This document shows positions 7,850 to 14,987 of a DNA stretch of 42,280 nt, piece by piece; position 1 is the stretch's first letter; each line of letters opens with the position of its first letter. The translations under genes were made by a program, and so were the position numbers. Source of the DNA: JBDIBA01 sp039812705 (GTDB lineage Bacteria; Actinomycetota; Acidimicrobiia; Acidimicrobiales; JBBSGY01); contig JBDIBA010000013.1 in assembly GCA_039812705.1 (NCBI GenBank), forward strand, positions 1 through 42,280, read 5' to 3'. The notes under the pieces were generated by a model. It ran no database searches. It was not told the DNA's origin and was given only the letters and a program-made list of their open reading frames with translations.

Positions 7850-9544
7850 ATGACGGATCAGCCAGACTCGCGTTTCAGAAGTAGGGAAGTAACCGAAGGA
7901 ATGAAGCGTGCTCCGGCGCGCGCGATGTTGCGAGCGGTTGGAATGACAGATGCGGACTTTGACAAGCCGCAGGTTGGCATCGCCAGTTCTTGGAATGAAG
8001 TTACGCCGTGCAACATGCCCCTTGCGCGCCTTGCGAAGGCTGCGAAGGAAGGCGTCATTCAAGCCGGTGGATTTCCAATGGAGTTCAACACCATTGCCGT
8101 CAGCGACGGCATTTCAATGGGTCACGAAGGTATGCGCGCATCGCTGGTCAGCCGCGAGATCATTGCCGACAGCGTGGAGTGTGTCGTGCACGCCGAACGT
8201 CTCGACGGCTTGGTGACGCTGGCGGGGTGCGACAAGTCACTTCCAGGAATGATGATTGCGGCCGCGCGTCTCAATGTGCCAACGGCATTCCTTTACGGCG
8301 GCTCGATTCTGCCCGGCCAACGCCCGGGACACCCCGACGACGCACTCGACATCACAAGCGTGTTCGAAGCAGTTGGTGCGTGTGCGGCAGGAACGATGTC
8401 GATCGAAGAGCTTGATTCAATTGAACGCCACGCATGTCCCGGCGAGGGAAGTTGTGCGGGAATGTTCACGGCCAACACAATGGCAAGCGTGGGTGAGGCC
8501 CTTGGTTTGTCTTTGCCCGGAACCGCCAGCGCGTCGGCTATTGATTCGTTGCGCGACGAGTTTGCAGTGTTGAGCGGCCGCGCTGTTGTTGGAATGCTCG
8601 AAGAAGGGATACGCCCTCGCGACATCTTGACCAAGGCTGCATTCGAAAACGCCATTGCCGTAGTTATGGCGCTTGGTGGTTCAACAAATGCCGTGTTGCA
8701 CTTGTTGGCAATCGCACACGAGGTCCAAGTCGATCTTCAGTTGGAAGACTTCACGCGCATTGCAGACCGCACGCCTCACTTTGCAGACATGAAACCCGGC
8801 GGACGCTTCCACATGGTTCACCTGCACCAAGTCGGTGGCGTTCCCGTCGTGTTGAAGATGTTGCTTGATGCAGGCTTGCTGAATGGCGATGCGTTGACAG
8901 TGACCGGTCAAACAATGGCTGAAAACATTGCTTCGCTTGATCCTCCCGGTCCCGATGGGACGGTCGTGCGTCCAATGTCAGAACCCATCCATGCGCGCGG
9001 TGGAATAAAGGTTCTCCGCGGTTCTCTTGCGCCAAGCGGTGCGGTCGTGAAGATTGCCGGTACTGACTTGACCGGGTTTGACGGAACGGCGCGCGTGTTT
9101 GATGGTGAAGACGCGGCAATGGACGCAATCGTCAACAACCAGATTGAGCCCGGCACCGTTCTTGTCATTCGTTACGAAGGCCCCAAGGGTGGCCCTGGAA
9201 TGCGCGAGATGTTGGCTGTCACTGGCGCGCTTACGGGCGCGGGTCGGGGTAATGACTGTGCGTTGATTACCGACGGACGCTTCTCGGGCGGCACGCGCGG
9301 TTTTTGTATTGGCCACGTTGCTCCCGAGGCCGTTGACGGCGGGCCCATCGCCCTCGTCAAAGACGGTGACCGAATAACCGTTGACATCGAAAGCGCCACT
9401 ATGGACCTTCACGTTGGCGAAGATGAACTGCGTGACCGAGCCGCGAACCTGGCCGAGTTCAAGCCGCGTTACACAACGGGTGTCCTTGCGAAATTCGCGA
9501 AGCTGGCCAGCGGTGCGGAAAAGGGCGCGACAACAAACAACTAG
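7850..9544 (+). CDS. ilvD: Dihydroxy-acid dehydratase
   Basis: IlvD dehydrates 2,3-dihydroxy-isovalerate and 2,3-dihydroxy-3-methylvalerate to the keto acids of valine and isoleucine in the cytoplasm. The 564-residue length is normal. Conserved cysteines sit in TPCNMPL (C54), GCDKSLPGM (C127) and PGEGSCAGMFTANTM (C202), the pattern of iron-sulfur ligands in this family. The C-terminal EGPKGGPGMREML and TDGRFSGGTRG motifs are also intact. The start is fixed by the TAGGCT box 6 nt upstream. The gene stands apart from ilvBNC, separated by the L,D-transpeptidase and a minus-strand gene, and has its own promoter behind repeat copy B. No leader peptide is possible if transcription begins at the ATG. 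Confidence 0.97.
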   Translation: MTDQPDSRFRSREVTEGMKRAPARAMLRAVGMTDADFDKPQVGIASSWNEVTPCNMPLARLAKAAKEGVIQAGGFPMEFNTIAVSDGISMGHEGMRASLVSREIIADSVECVVHAERLDGLVTLAGCDKSLPGMMIAAARLNVPTAFLYGGSILPGQRPGHPDDALDITSVFEAVGACAAGTMSIEELDSIERHACPGEGSCAGMFTANTMASVGEALGLSLPGTASASAIDSLRDEFAVLSGRAVVGMLEEGIRPRDILTKAAFENAIAVVMALGGSTNAVLHLLAIAHEVQVDLQLEDFTRIADRTPHFADMKPGGRFHMVHLHQVGGVPVVLKMLLDAGLLNGDALTVTGQTMAENIASLDPPGPDGTVVRPMSEPIHARGGIKVLRGSLAPSGAVVKIAGTDLTGFDGTARVFDGEDAAMDAIVNNQIEPGTVLVIRYEGPKGGPGMREMLAVTGALTGAGRGNDCALITDGRFSGGTRGFCIGHVAPEAVDGGPIALVKDGDRITVDIESATMDLHVGEDELRDRAANLAEFKPRYTTGVLAKFAKLASGAEKGATTNN

Positions 9545-9627
9545 GCCCAAACTTTGAACTAGGCCGCCGCGCTGTCTAAGTTGCGGGGCTTACCTTTCAG
9601 CTCGCTGTTTATAGAAGAGGCGTCAAA

Positions 9628-10464
9628 TTGTTCAAGCTTTCCGGTTCGCATGGTGCGTTTGCATCACGTCACAAAAAGGCGCTCGTTGCGGCTGCAGTCG
9701 CGTTGAGTGTCGGTCTAGGCAGCGTGGGAGTTGGCGCAATTGCCGACGCCAATGCCGCACAAGCCCCGCAGCTAAGCACCGTTGAAACCGACTTCCTGCC
9801 TACTGAGCAAGACATTGCAGAGACAACGCCCGACGCCGAGGACGCTCCGAGCCGCGGCGGATTGCAGTCGCTGTCAGAAGAGTCGGGAACCAGCGCCATC
9901 CCGGTACAGGTGGCTCAGAAGAAATTGTTGGCAGCCGGTTACTGGCTGAGCGGTGTAGACGGAAAATACGGGATCACATCTCGTCAGGCTGTTTACGCTT
10001 TTCAGAAGGTCAACGGCTTGAAGCGCACCGGAGTTCTCGATGCAAAGACCAGCAAGGCCCTGATGAGCGCCAAGCGCCCATCGCCTGGCGTAAAGCTCAC
10101 AAACGGCATGGAGATCGACAAGGCCCGTCAGGTCATCAAGGTCATCCGCAATGGTCGCGTGGTTTGGGTGTTCAACACCTCTACTGGTTCGGGTCGCAAG
10201 TACAAGGAAAAGGGTGGCTCTGGAGTCGCCATTACGCCGAGTGGAACCTTCAAGTTCCAGCGTTCGATTGACGGTGTCCGCCACGCTCCGCTTGGCGACC
10301 TTTACCGTCCGCGCTACTTCAATGGCGGCATTGCCATCCATGGCGCGCCCAGCATTCCGCCATATCCCGCGTCACACGGTTGCGCTCGCATGTCCAATGC
10401 CGCAATCGACTTTGTGTGGTCAAAGGGCCTTGCGCCAATTGGCTCAACGGTCGTCGTCCACTGA
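9628..10464 (+). CDS. Secreted L,D-transpeptidase with peptidoglycan-binding domain
   Basis: This 278-residue YkuD-family enzyme cross-links peptidoglycan or attaches proteins to it outside the membrane. A signal peptide (residues 1 to about 44, basic start, hydrophobic AAAVALSVGLGSVGVGAI, then ADANA) is followed by an acidic linker. A PG_binding_1 domain follows at about 92-147 (VAQKKLLAAGYWLSGVDGKY ... AVYAFQKVNGLKRTG). The catalytic domain occupies about 160-278 with HGAPSIP (H238) and SHGCARM (H250, C252), the HX13-14SHGCXR signature. The start is a TTG with AGAGG seven nt upstream. An ATG start is not available nearby. A perfect hairpin ends the unit at 10506-10536. It faces the small Ser/Thr-rich gene. 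Confidence 0.93.
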   Translation: MFKLSGSHGAFASRHKKALVAAAVALSVGLGSVGVGAIADANAAQAPQLSTVETDFLPTEQDIAETTPDAEDAPSRGGLQSLSEESGTSAIPVQVAQKKLLAAGYWLSGVDGKYGITSRQAVYAFQKVNGLKRTGVLDAKTSKALMSAKRPSPGVKLTNGMEIDKARQVIKVIRNGRVVWVFNTSTGSGRKYKEKGGSGVAITPSGTFKFQRSIDGVRHAPLGDLYRPRYFNGGIAIHGAPSIPPYPASHGCARMSNAAIDFVWSKGLAPIGSTVVVH

Positions 10465-10505
10465 TTCGATAACTCAGCGGGCTGATCGGCTGGCTGAGTC
10501 TGGGT

Positions 10506-10536
10506 AAACCAGCAGCAACAGTGTTGCTGCTGGTTT
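10506..10536. terminator. Bidirectional terminator-like palindrome
   Basis: Arms 10506-10520 (AAACCAGCAGCAACA) and 10522-10536 are exact reverse complements around a single G, so the real loop is the central few bases. It lies between the L,D-transpeptidase stop and the convergent minus-strand gene, whose stop it overlaps by two bases. The AAA/TTT ends suit both directions. Confidence 0.75.
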
Positions 10537-10954
10537 AGTTCTCGCAACCTTCGCTGTGGCCGTCTTCGTAGATGACGCAGGCTGTGCCGATCTCAACAGG
10601 CATGGTGTCGCGCGTTGGTTCGGTGGTTGTGGTGGTCGTGCTCGCGGGGACCGAGGCTGGCGCTTTTACAGCGCCTGCCTTGGATGCAGCCGTGGTTGAT
10701 GGAGCCACGGTTGCTGCCACTGTCGTCGAGGTCGTGGTGGTTGCAGCAATGACCGATGTCGATGTTGATGTCGACGACGTTGTAGAAGTTGCTGCCACCA
10801 AATCGGTAGTGGCAGCTGCCGGCACTGTTTGAACGGGTGCGGCCGAAGCTGAAGGCTTAATGCCCAGCATGGCAACAACAGGCCCGGCTAGCAGTCCAGT
10901 GATGATCAAACCAGATGCAGAAACAGTCGCAACGCGGCGAAATGAAAAAACCAT
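10535..10954 (-). CDS. Small secreted Ser/Thr/Ala-rich protein, function unknown
   Basis: I do not recognise a family. From the ATG at 10954 the product has 139 residues. The upstream extension is rejected because GGGGGGA lies at ribosome-binding distance from this ATG. It begins MVFSFRRVATVSASG followed by a hydrophobic span (LIITGLLAGPVVAML), so it is exported or membrane-anchored. A low-complexity region of Thr, Ser, Ala and Val follows (TTSSTSTSTSVIAATTTTS and similar), probably disordered and possibly glycosylated. It ends with a short tail of different composition, IGTACVIYEDGHSEGCEN, with two cysteines that could form a disulfide. It is convergent with the L,D-transpeptidase, and a cell-wall location would fit. 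Confidence 0.62.
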   Translation of the reverse strand: MVFSFRRVATVSASGLIITGLLAGPVVAMLGIKPSASAAPVQTVPAAATTDLVAATSTTSSTSTSTSVIAATTTTSTTVAATVAPSTTAASKAGAVKAPASVPASTTTTTTEPTRDTMPVEIGTACVIYEDGHSEGCEN

Positions 10955-11121
10955 TAAAAAATCCCCCCAAAATGAAACGGACCGCAACGCCCGCACTCAA
11001 AGTGTGACAAGCGCCACATAGGGTGGTCAATAGGCCGACCAAAAGTTTCGCGTTTCGGCTGGTCAGGACCCCAAGGTTTTTTGTCGTGCGGCTTCGGAGT
11101 CCGCCGGGTGGCCAGAACGGC

Positions 11122-11127
11122 TAGAGT
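11122..11127 (+). promoter_or_regulatory. Predicted -10 box (TAGAGT) of the ilvBNC leader transcript
   Basis: TAGAGT ends 8 nt before the ATG of the leader peptide at 11136, placing the predicted transcription start at about that ATG. I see no clear -35 hexamer. The rest of the 422-nt gap between 10954 and 11377 holds the leader peptide, its hairpin and terminator. A purine-rich unstructured tract then runs to the ilvB ribosome binding site. Nothing further is recognised at 10955-11121. Confidence 0.5.
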
Positions 11128-11135
11128 CCCAGCCA

Positions 11136-11174
11136 ATGTTCGCCGCAAAAAGCCTCATTGTCGTCCTTCGCTAG
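11136..11174 (+). CDS. Leader peptide MFAAKSLIVVLR (attenuator of ilvBNC)
   Basis: A 12-codon frame (ATG 11136 to TAG 11174) encodes MFAAKSLIVVLR, with Leu-Ile-Val-Val-Leu as consecutive codons. These are exactly the three end products of the pathway encoded downstream. It is preceded by a -10 box at leaderless distance. A stable hairpin (11174-11196) begins at its stop codon, and an intrinsic terminator (11203-11227) follows. This is the layout of a ribosome-mediated attenuator: when charged branched-chain tRNAs are scarce, the ribosome would stall on the run of control codons and change the downstream folding. Leader-peptide attenuation of ilvBNC is established in Corynebacterium. The antiterminator partner is not obvious here. 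Confidence 0.68.
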   Translation: MFAAKSLIVVLR

Positions 11175-11227
11175 CGCGTCCGGTTCTCCGGCGCGCGCTT
11201 CAGGCCTCCCAAAAGGGGGGCCTTTTT
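11174..11227 (+). terminator. Attenuator: hairpin plus intrinsic terminator upstream of ilvB
   Basis: Two structures follow the leader peptide. The first hairpin (11174-11196) pairs GCGCG and CCGG with CCGG and CGCGC around a TTCT loop. The second is a classical intrinsic terminator: GGCCTCCC (11203-11210), AAAA loop, GGGGGGCC (11215-11222), then five T. It lies 150 nt upstream of the ilvB start and downstream of the predicted promoter, so unconditional termination here would silence ilvBNC. It must therefore be conditional, or a second promoter must lie at 11228-11376. Confidence 0.8.
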
Positions 11228-11376
11228 CGTACCTGAGGGCCTCGGCAAACAGCGAGAATCGACGATAAATGCCATGAATGTGACCAGCAGATGAGCAAGC
11301 AAAAAAGCCAGCAATAAGAGCAGCAAGCAGCACGCAAAGTAAGAACCAAGCCGACAAGAAAGAACGGAGCAGCAAT

Positions 11377-13137
11377 ATGTCGCTGACCGGAGCCCAAGCA
11401 CTGATCAAGAGCCTCGAGTGTCAAGGTGTCGATGTCGTGTTTGGCTTGCCCGGCGGCGCAATTCTGCCGGTCTACGACCCGCTGATTGAAAGCTCGCTGC
11501 GTCACATCCTTGTTCGCCACGAACAGGGCGCCGGCCACATGGCCGAAGGGTTTGCCCAAGCAACTGGTCGCCCCGGCGTTGCAATGGTGACCAGCGGTCC
11601 GGCTGCCACCAACATCGTTACGCCGATTGCCAATGCGTACATGGACTCAACGCCGCTTGTTGTCATTACCGGCCAGGTTGCCTATTCGACTATCGGCACC
11701 GATGCGTTTCAGGAAATTGACACGGTTGGTATCACGCGTGGAATCACCAAGCACAATGAGCTGGTTAGTGATGCGGCCGACATTCCGCGCATTGTGCGCG
11801 AGGCGTTTCACATTGCAACCACCGGCCGCCCTGGCCCTGTGCTGATTGACTTTCCCAAAGATGTCGCTAATCAGCAGATGGATTGGTATTGGCCAGACCA
11901 GATCGACCTGCCCGGCTACAAGCCAAACGTGAAGGGTCACCCGCGGATGATTCGCGAAGCAGCCTCGATGATTGCTGCTGCGAAAAAGCCGGTCATTTAT
12001 GCCGGAGGAGGAATCCTCAAGGCAAACGCCAGCTCTGCGCTGTATCGCTTCGCGGAAATGACCGGCATTCCGGTTGTTACAACGTTGATGGGCCGCGGTT
12101 GTTTTCCAGACTCGCATCCGTTGTGTTTGGGAATGCCTGGCATGCACGGCAACTACACGGCGGTTACCGCCATGCAGGAAAGCGACTTGCTGATTGCGCT
12201 TGGCAGCCGCTTTGACGACCGCGTGACCGGAAAGCTCGATGGGTTCGCGCCCGATGCAAAGGTGATTCACGTCGACATCGACCCCGCCGAAATGAACAAG
12301 GTTCGTTTTGCTGACATTCCAATTGTGGGAGATGCGCGACAAGTAATTGAAGAGCTGTGCGTTGCGTTTTCCCGTCTGGAAACAGATGAGTTCGCGCGCA
12401 ACATCGAGCCGTGGTTAGGTCGCGTTCGTTTCTGGAAAGAGAACTACCCGCTGCACTATGAGCCGCACGTTTCGGGCGATCGCTTGAAGCCGCAGTCCGT
12501 TATTGAGGCGCTGCGCGATTCCGCTCCAGATGGAACCATCCTTGCCTCCGGTGTTGGGCAGCATCAGATGTGGGCAAGTCAGTACTGGAAGTTTGATCAA
12601 CCAAACACATGGATCAACTCTGGTGGGCTTGGAACTATGGGTTATGCGGTTCCCGCGGCAATCGGGGCCAAAGTTGGTTGCCCGGACAAGATGGTTTGGG
12701 CGGTCGACGGTGACGGTTGTTTCCAGATGACCGCACAAGAATTGGTGACAGCCGCCGCGAACGACATTCCGGTGAAGATCGCAATTCTGAACAACACGTT
12801 CCTTGGAATGGTTCGTCAGTGGCAAGAGATGTTCTACGACGAGCGCTATTCCCAGGTGTACTTGTCGCCTGACTTGCCGAACTATGTCGGCTGGGCGGAG
12901 TCCATGGGTTGCGTCGGTATCCGCGTTGACGAGCCCGACAGCGTTCAGTCCGCAATCGATAAGGCAAACGAAATTGATGATCGCCCTGTGGTTGTGGACT
13001 TTCGCACTGATCCACGCGAAAAGGTTTTCCCGATGGTTCCAAGCGGTCATACCAACTGGGACATTGAAGTAGGTCCGCTTCCCGAAGGCCTTCCCAAGTC
13101 GTCAATCACATCCATCAACGTTGAAGGAAGGGGATAG
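11377..13137 (+). CDS. ilvB: Acetolactate synthase, large (catalytic) subunit
   Basis: IlvB is the thiamine-diphosphate enzyme that condenses pyruvate with pyruvate or 2-oxobutyrate, the first common step of valine, leucine and isoleucine synthesis. The 586 residues show the N-terminal PYR-domain glutamate in HEQGAGHMAEGFA (also giving the conserved FAD/ThDP half), the GIPVVTTLMGRG central domain and the C-terminal ThDP motif in GDGCFQMTAQELVTA. GGAG lies 7 nt before ATG 11377, unlike the leaderless genes nearby. ilvN begins 3 nt after the stop and ilvC 31 nt after ilvN, giving an ilvBNC operon. Upstream lies the leader-peptide attenuator. Length and residues indicate a functional biosynthetic enzyme. 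Confidence 0.97.
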   Translation: MSLTGAQALIKSLECQGVDVVFGLPGGAILPVYDPLIESSLRHILVRHEQGAGHMAEGFAQATGRPGVAMVTSGPAATNIVTPIANAYMDSTPLVVITGQVAYSTIGTDAFQEIDTVGITRGITKHNELVSDAADIPRIVREAFHIATTGRPGPVLIDFPKDVANQQMDWYWPDQIDLPGYKPNVKGHPRMIREAASMIAAAKKPVIYAGGGILKANASSALYRFAEMTGIPVVTTLMGRGCFPDSHPLCLGMPGMHGNYTAVTAMQESDLLIALGSRFDDRVTGKLDGFAPDAKVIHVDIDPAEMNKVRFADIPIVGDARQVIEELCVAFSRLETDEFARNIEPWLGRVRFWKENYPLHYEPHVSGDRLKPQSVIEALRDSAPDGTILASGVGQHQMWASQYWKFDQPNTWINSGGLGTMGYAVPAAIGAKVGCPDKMVWAVDGDGCFQMTAQELVTAAANDIPVKIAILNNTFLGMVRQWQEMFYDERYSQVYLSPDLPNYVGWAESMGCVGIRVDEPDSVQSAIDKANEIDDRPVVVDFRTDPREKVFPMVPSGHTNWDIEVGPLPEGLPKSSITSINVEGRG

Positions 13138-13140
13138 GCA

Positions 13141-13677
13141 ATGCCAACCGCTCACGACAATGCAGTGACGCTGTCCGTCCTGGTGGAAAACAAGGCTGGT
13201 GTTCTTGCGCGCGTTTCAGGTTTGTTCGCGCGTCGCGGCTACAACATCATCTCGCTCGCAGTTGCGCCGACAGAAGACGAGGCGTTCAGTCGCATCACGA
13301 TTGTTTACGACGCGCGCAGCGCAACTGTTGAACAAGTTGTCAAGCAGTTGTTCAAGTTGATCAACGTCATTCGCATCGACGAACTCGAAGAAAAACAGGC
13401 AATCGAACGCGAACTGCTACTTGCAACTGTTCGCGCTGAAGGAAACAACCGCGGCAGGTTGATGGAACTTGTTCAGATCTTCGAAGGAAGCATTGTCGAT
13501 GTTGGCTACAACGCGTTGATGGTGATGCTCGCCGGGGAACCTCGCCGTCTTGATGATTTTGAGGAACTGTTGCGTCCGTTTGGCATTGAGTATTTGCAAC
13601 GCAGTGGTCGCATTGCGCTGGCGCAGCTAGAGCGCAGCGCGCCCCGCCTTCGTTCTGTTCCAAAGTCCGCTAGTTAG
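13141..13677 (+). CDS. ilvN: Acetolactate synthase, small (regulatory) subunit
   Basis: This 178-residue ACT-domain subunit activates IlvB and confers feedback inhibition, normally by valine. Residues 9-80 form the first ACT domain (LSVLVENKAGVLARVSGLFARRGYNIISLAV, interrupted as usual by the ligand-binding glycine loop). The second half (ELLLATVRAEGNNRGRLMELVQIFEGSIVDVG) is the C-terminal domain of the IlvN/IlvH family. It lies between ilvB and ilvC, 3 nt after ilvB. The 31-nt gap to ilvC holds a perfect 10-bp palindrome GTTTATAAAC and a ribosome binding site TAGGAG, so translation of ilvC is initiated independently. Confidence 0.96.
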   Translation: MPTAHDNAVTLSVLVENKAGVLARVSGLFARRGYNIISLAVAPTEDEAFSRITIVYDARSATVEQVVKQLFKLINVIRIDELEEKQAIERELLLATVRAEGNNRGRLMELVQIFEGSIVDVGYNALMVMLAGEPRRLDDFEELLRPFGIEYLQRSGRIALAQLERSAPRLRSVPKSAS

Positions 13678-13708
13678 TAACCGTTTATAAACATTTAGGA
13701 GAAACCCC

Positions 13709-14746
13709 ATGGCAACTGTTCTTTACGCCGACGATGCAGACGCGACACTTGTTGGTTCGCGCAAGGTTGCAGTCATTGGCTACGGCTCGCAGGGTCACGC
13801 GCATGCGTTGAACCTCAAGGACTCCGGCGTCGATGTCCGGGTTGGGCTCCGCGAGGGCTCGTCATCAAAGGCAAAGGCTGAGGCCGCGGGTTTGAGAGTT
13901 GTGTCGATTGCGGAGGCCGCGCGTGAAGCGGACCTGATCATGATCCTTACGCCTGACACAGAGCAGGCCGAGACGTACAACAACGACATTGCACCAAACC
14001 TTGAAGACGGCGACGCATTGTTTTTCGCGCACGGTTTCAACATTCGTTTTGGTTTGATCAAGCCGCCAGCTGGCGTCGATGTGGGGATGGTCGCGCCCAA
14101 GGGTCCGGGCCACCTTGTGCGTCGCACGTATGAAGAAGGCGGCGGTGTGCCTGGCCTCATTGCTGTTTCGCAAGATGCTTCAGGCAAGGCCGAGGCGATC
14201 GCGCTTAGTTACGCGCACGCCATTGGAGCAACGCGCGCCGGTGTGTTGCGCACCACGTTCGAAGAGGAAACCGAAACCGACCTCTTTGGCGAGCAGGTTG
14301 TGCTTTGTGGTGGCGTCACGCGTTTGGTGCAAGCCGGTTTTGAGACGCTGGTTGAGGCTGGGTATCAACCCGAGAGTGCCTACTTCGAGTGTCTGCACGA
14401 ACTGAAGCTGATTGTTGACTTGATGTACGAGCAGGGCATTGCGGGAATGCGATTTTCGGTTTCAGACACTGCTGAATACGGGGACATGACACGCGGTCCG
14501 CGCATCATTAACGACGATGTGAAGTCCGAAATGCGCCGGGTGCTTGACGAGATCCAAGACGGCCGCTTCGCGCGCGAGTGGATTGACGAAACTCGCAACG
14601 GTCGACCCAACTACAAGCGTTTGCAGAAGGAAGGCAAGGAGCATCAGATCGAGAAGGTCGGTGCCGAGCTTCGCGCGATGATGCCTTTCATCTCAAAGGG
14701 TCGTCAGCGCGTTCAAGACATCTCGGGCGGCGAGACGGACAGCTAA
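13709..14746 (+). CDS. ilvC: Ketol-acid reductoisomerase, class I
   Basis: IlvC converts 2-acetolactate and 2-aceto-2-hydroxybutyrate to the dihydroxy acids, using NADPH and magnesium. The 345 residues fit the short class I form. The Rossmann motif is VIGYGSQGHAHALNLKDSG (GxGSQG at 24-29). The following loop has SSSKAK at 51-56, whose serines and lysine suggest NADPH preference. FFAHGFNIRFG (H108), APKGPGHLVRR and FEEETETDLFGEQ carry the catalytic His and metal-binding acids. The C-terminal helical domain with LHELKLIVDLMYEQGIAGM is complete. Repeat copy C starts at its stop codon and probably ends the ilvBNC transcript. Confidence 0.97.
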   Translation: MATVLYADDADATLVGSRKVAVIGYGSQGHAHALNLKDSGVDVRVGLREGSSSKAKAEAAGLRVVSIAEAAREADLIMILTPDTEQAETYNNDIAPNLEDGDALFFAHGFNIRFGLIKPPAGVDVGMVAPKGPGHLVRRTYEEGGGVPGLIAVSQDASGKAEAIALSYAHAIGATRAGVLRTTFEEETETDLFGEQVVLCGGVTRLVQAGFETLVEAGYQPESAYFECLHELKLIVDLMYEQGIAGMRFSVSDTAEYGDMTRGPRIINDDVKSEMRRVLDEIQDGRFAREWIDETRNGRPNYKRLQKEGKEHQIEKVGAELRAMMPFISKGRQRVQDISGGETDS

Positions 14747-14920
14747 CCCCGCCTCGCTTAGTCGTTCCCACCTCGCGTTACCGGGTTGCTTCCTCTCACG
14801 GGATTAGCCGTTGTGATGCTCACGCCCGCCCCTCCCGCGAAAACTGTTACTTAAGTGTCGTGATTTTCGACCTTTGAGGGCCCGATCGCGACACTTGCGT
14901 AACAGTTTTGGCCCGCGGCC
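14740..14920. repeat. Repeat copy C (diverged), with conserved 25-bp inverted repeat
   Basis: This 181-bp segment is related to the last 181 bp of copies A and B. The outer about 100 bp has about 12 substitutions and one missing base. The inner about 80 bp, from CCCGCGAAAACTG to GCCCGCGGCC, differs only by one extra C in the loop. The arms are at 14840-14864 and 14885-14909. It overlaps the ilvC stop codon, and a GC-rich palindrome follows immediately at 14920-14934. The position at the end of ilvBNC supports a terminator or insulator role. Confidence 0.9.
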
Positions 14921-14934
14921 GCCGCCCGGCGGCG
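14920..14934. repeat. GC-rich palindrome after repeat copy C
   Basis: CGCCGCC, one C, then GGCGGCG: exact 7-bp arms directly after the conserved repeat core. The sequence is unrelated to the palindrome after copy B but occupies the same place. Confidence 0.7.
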
Positions 14935-14973
14935 AGGGCCCCAGGTTCAGGCAGGTTGCGGGGGCGGCGCGAC

Positions 14974-14979
14974 TAGTTT
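14974..14979 (+). promoter_or_regulatory. Predicted -10 box (TAGTTT) for the ABC exporter genes
   Basis: TAGTTT ends 8 nt before ATG 14988, and no ribosome binding site is placed correctly, so a leaderless transcript is likely. Confidence 0.42.
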
Positions 14980-14987
14980 GAAGGGCA

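Noticed and set aside
10955..11376. T-box riboswitch in front of ilvB.
   Set aside because: I find no T-box consensus or specifier-loop architecture; the leader peptide plus terminator explains the region better.
13682..13691. GTTTATAAAC palindrome between ilvN and ilvC as an operator or promoter.
   Set aside because: A 10-bp AT-rich palindrome is too short to support a regulator site, and the gap is within a tight operon; noted only in the ilvN entry.
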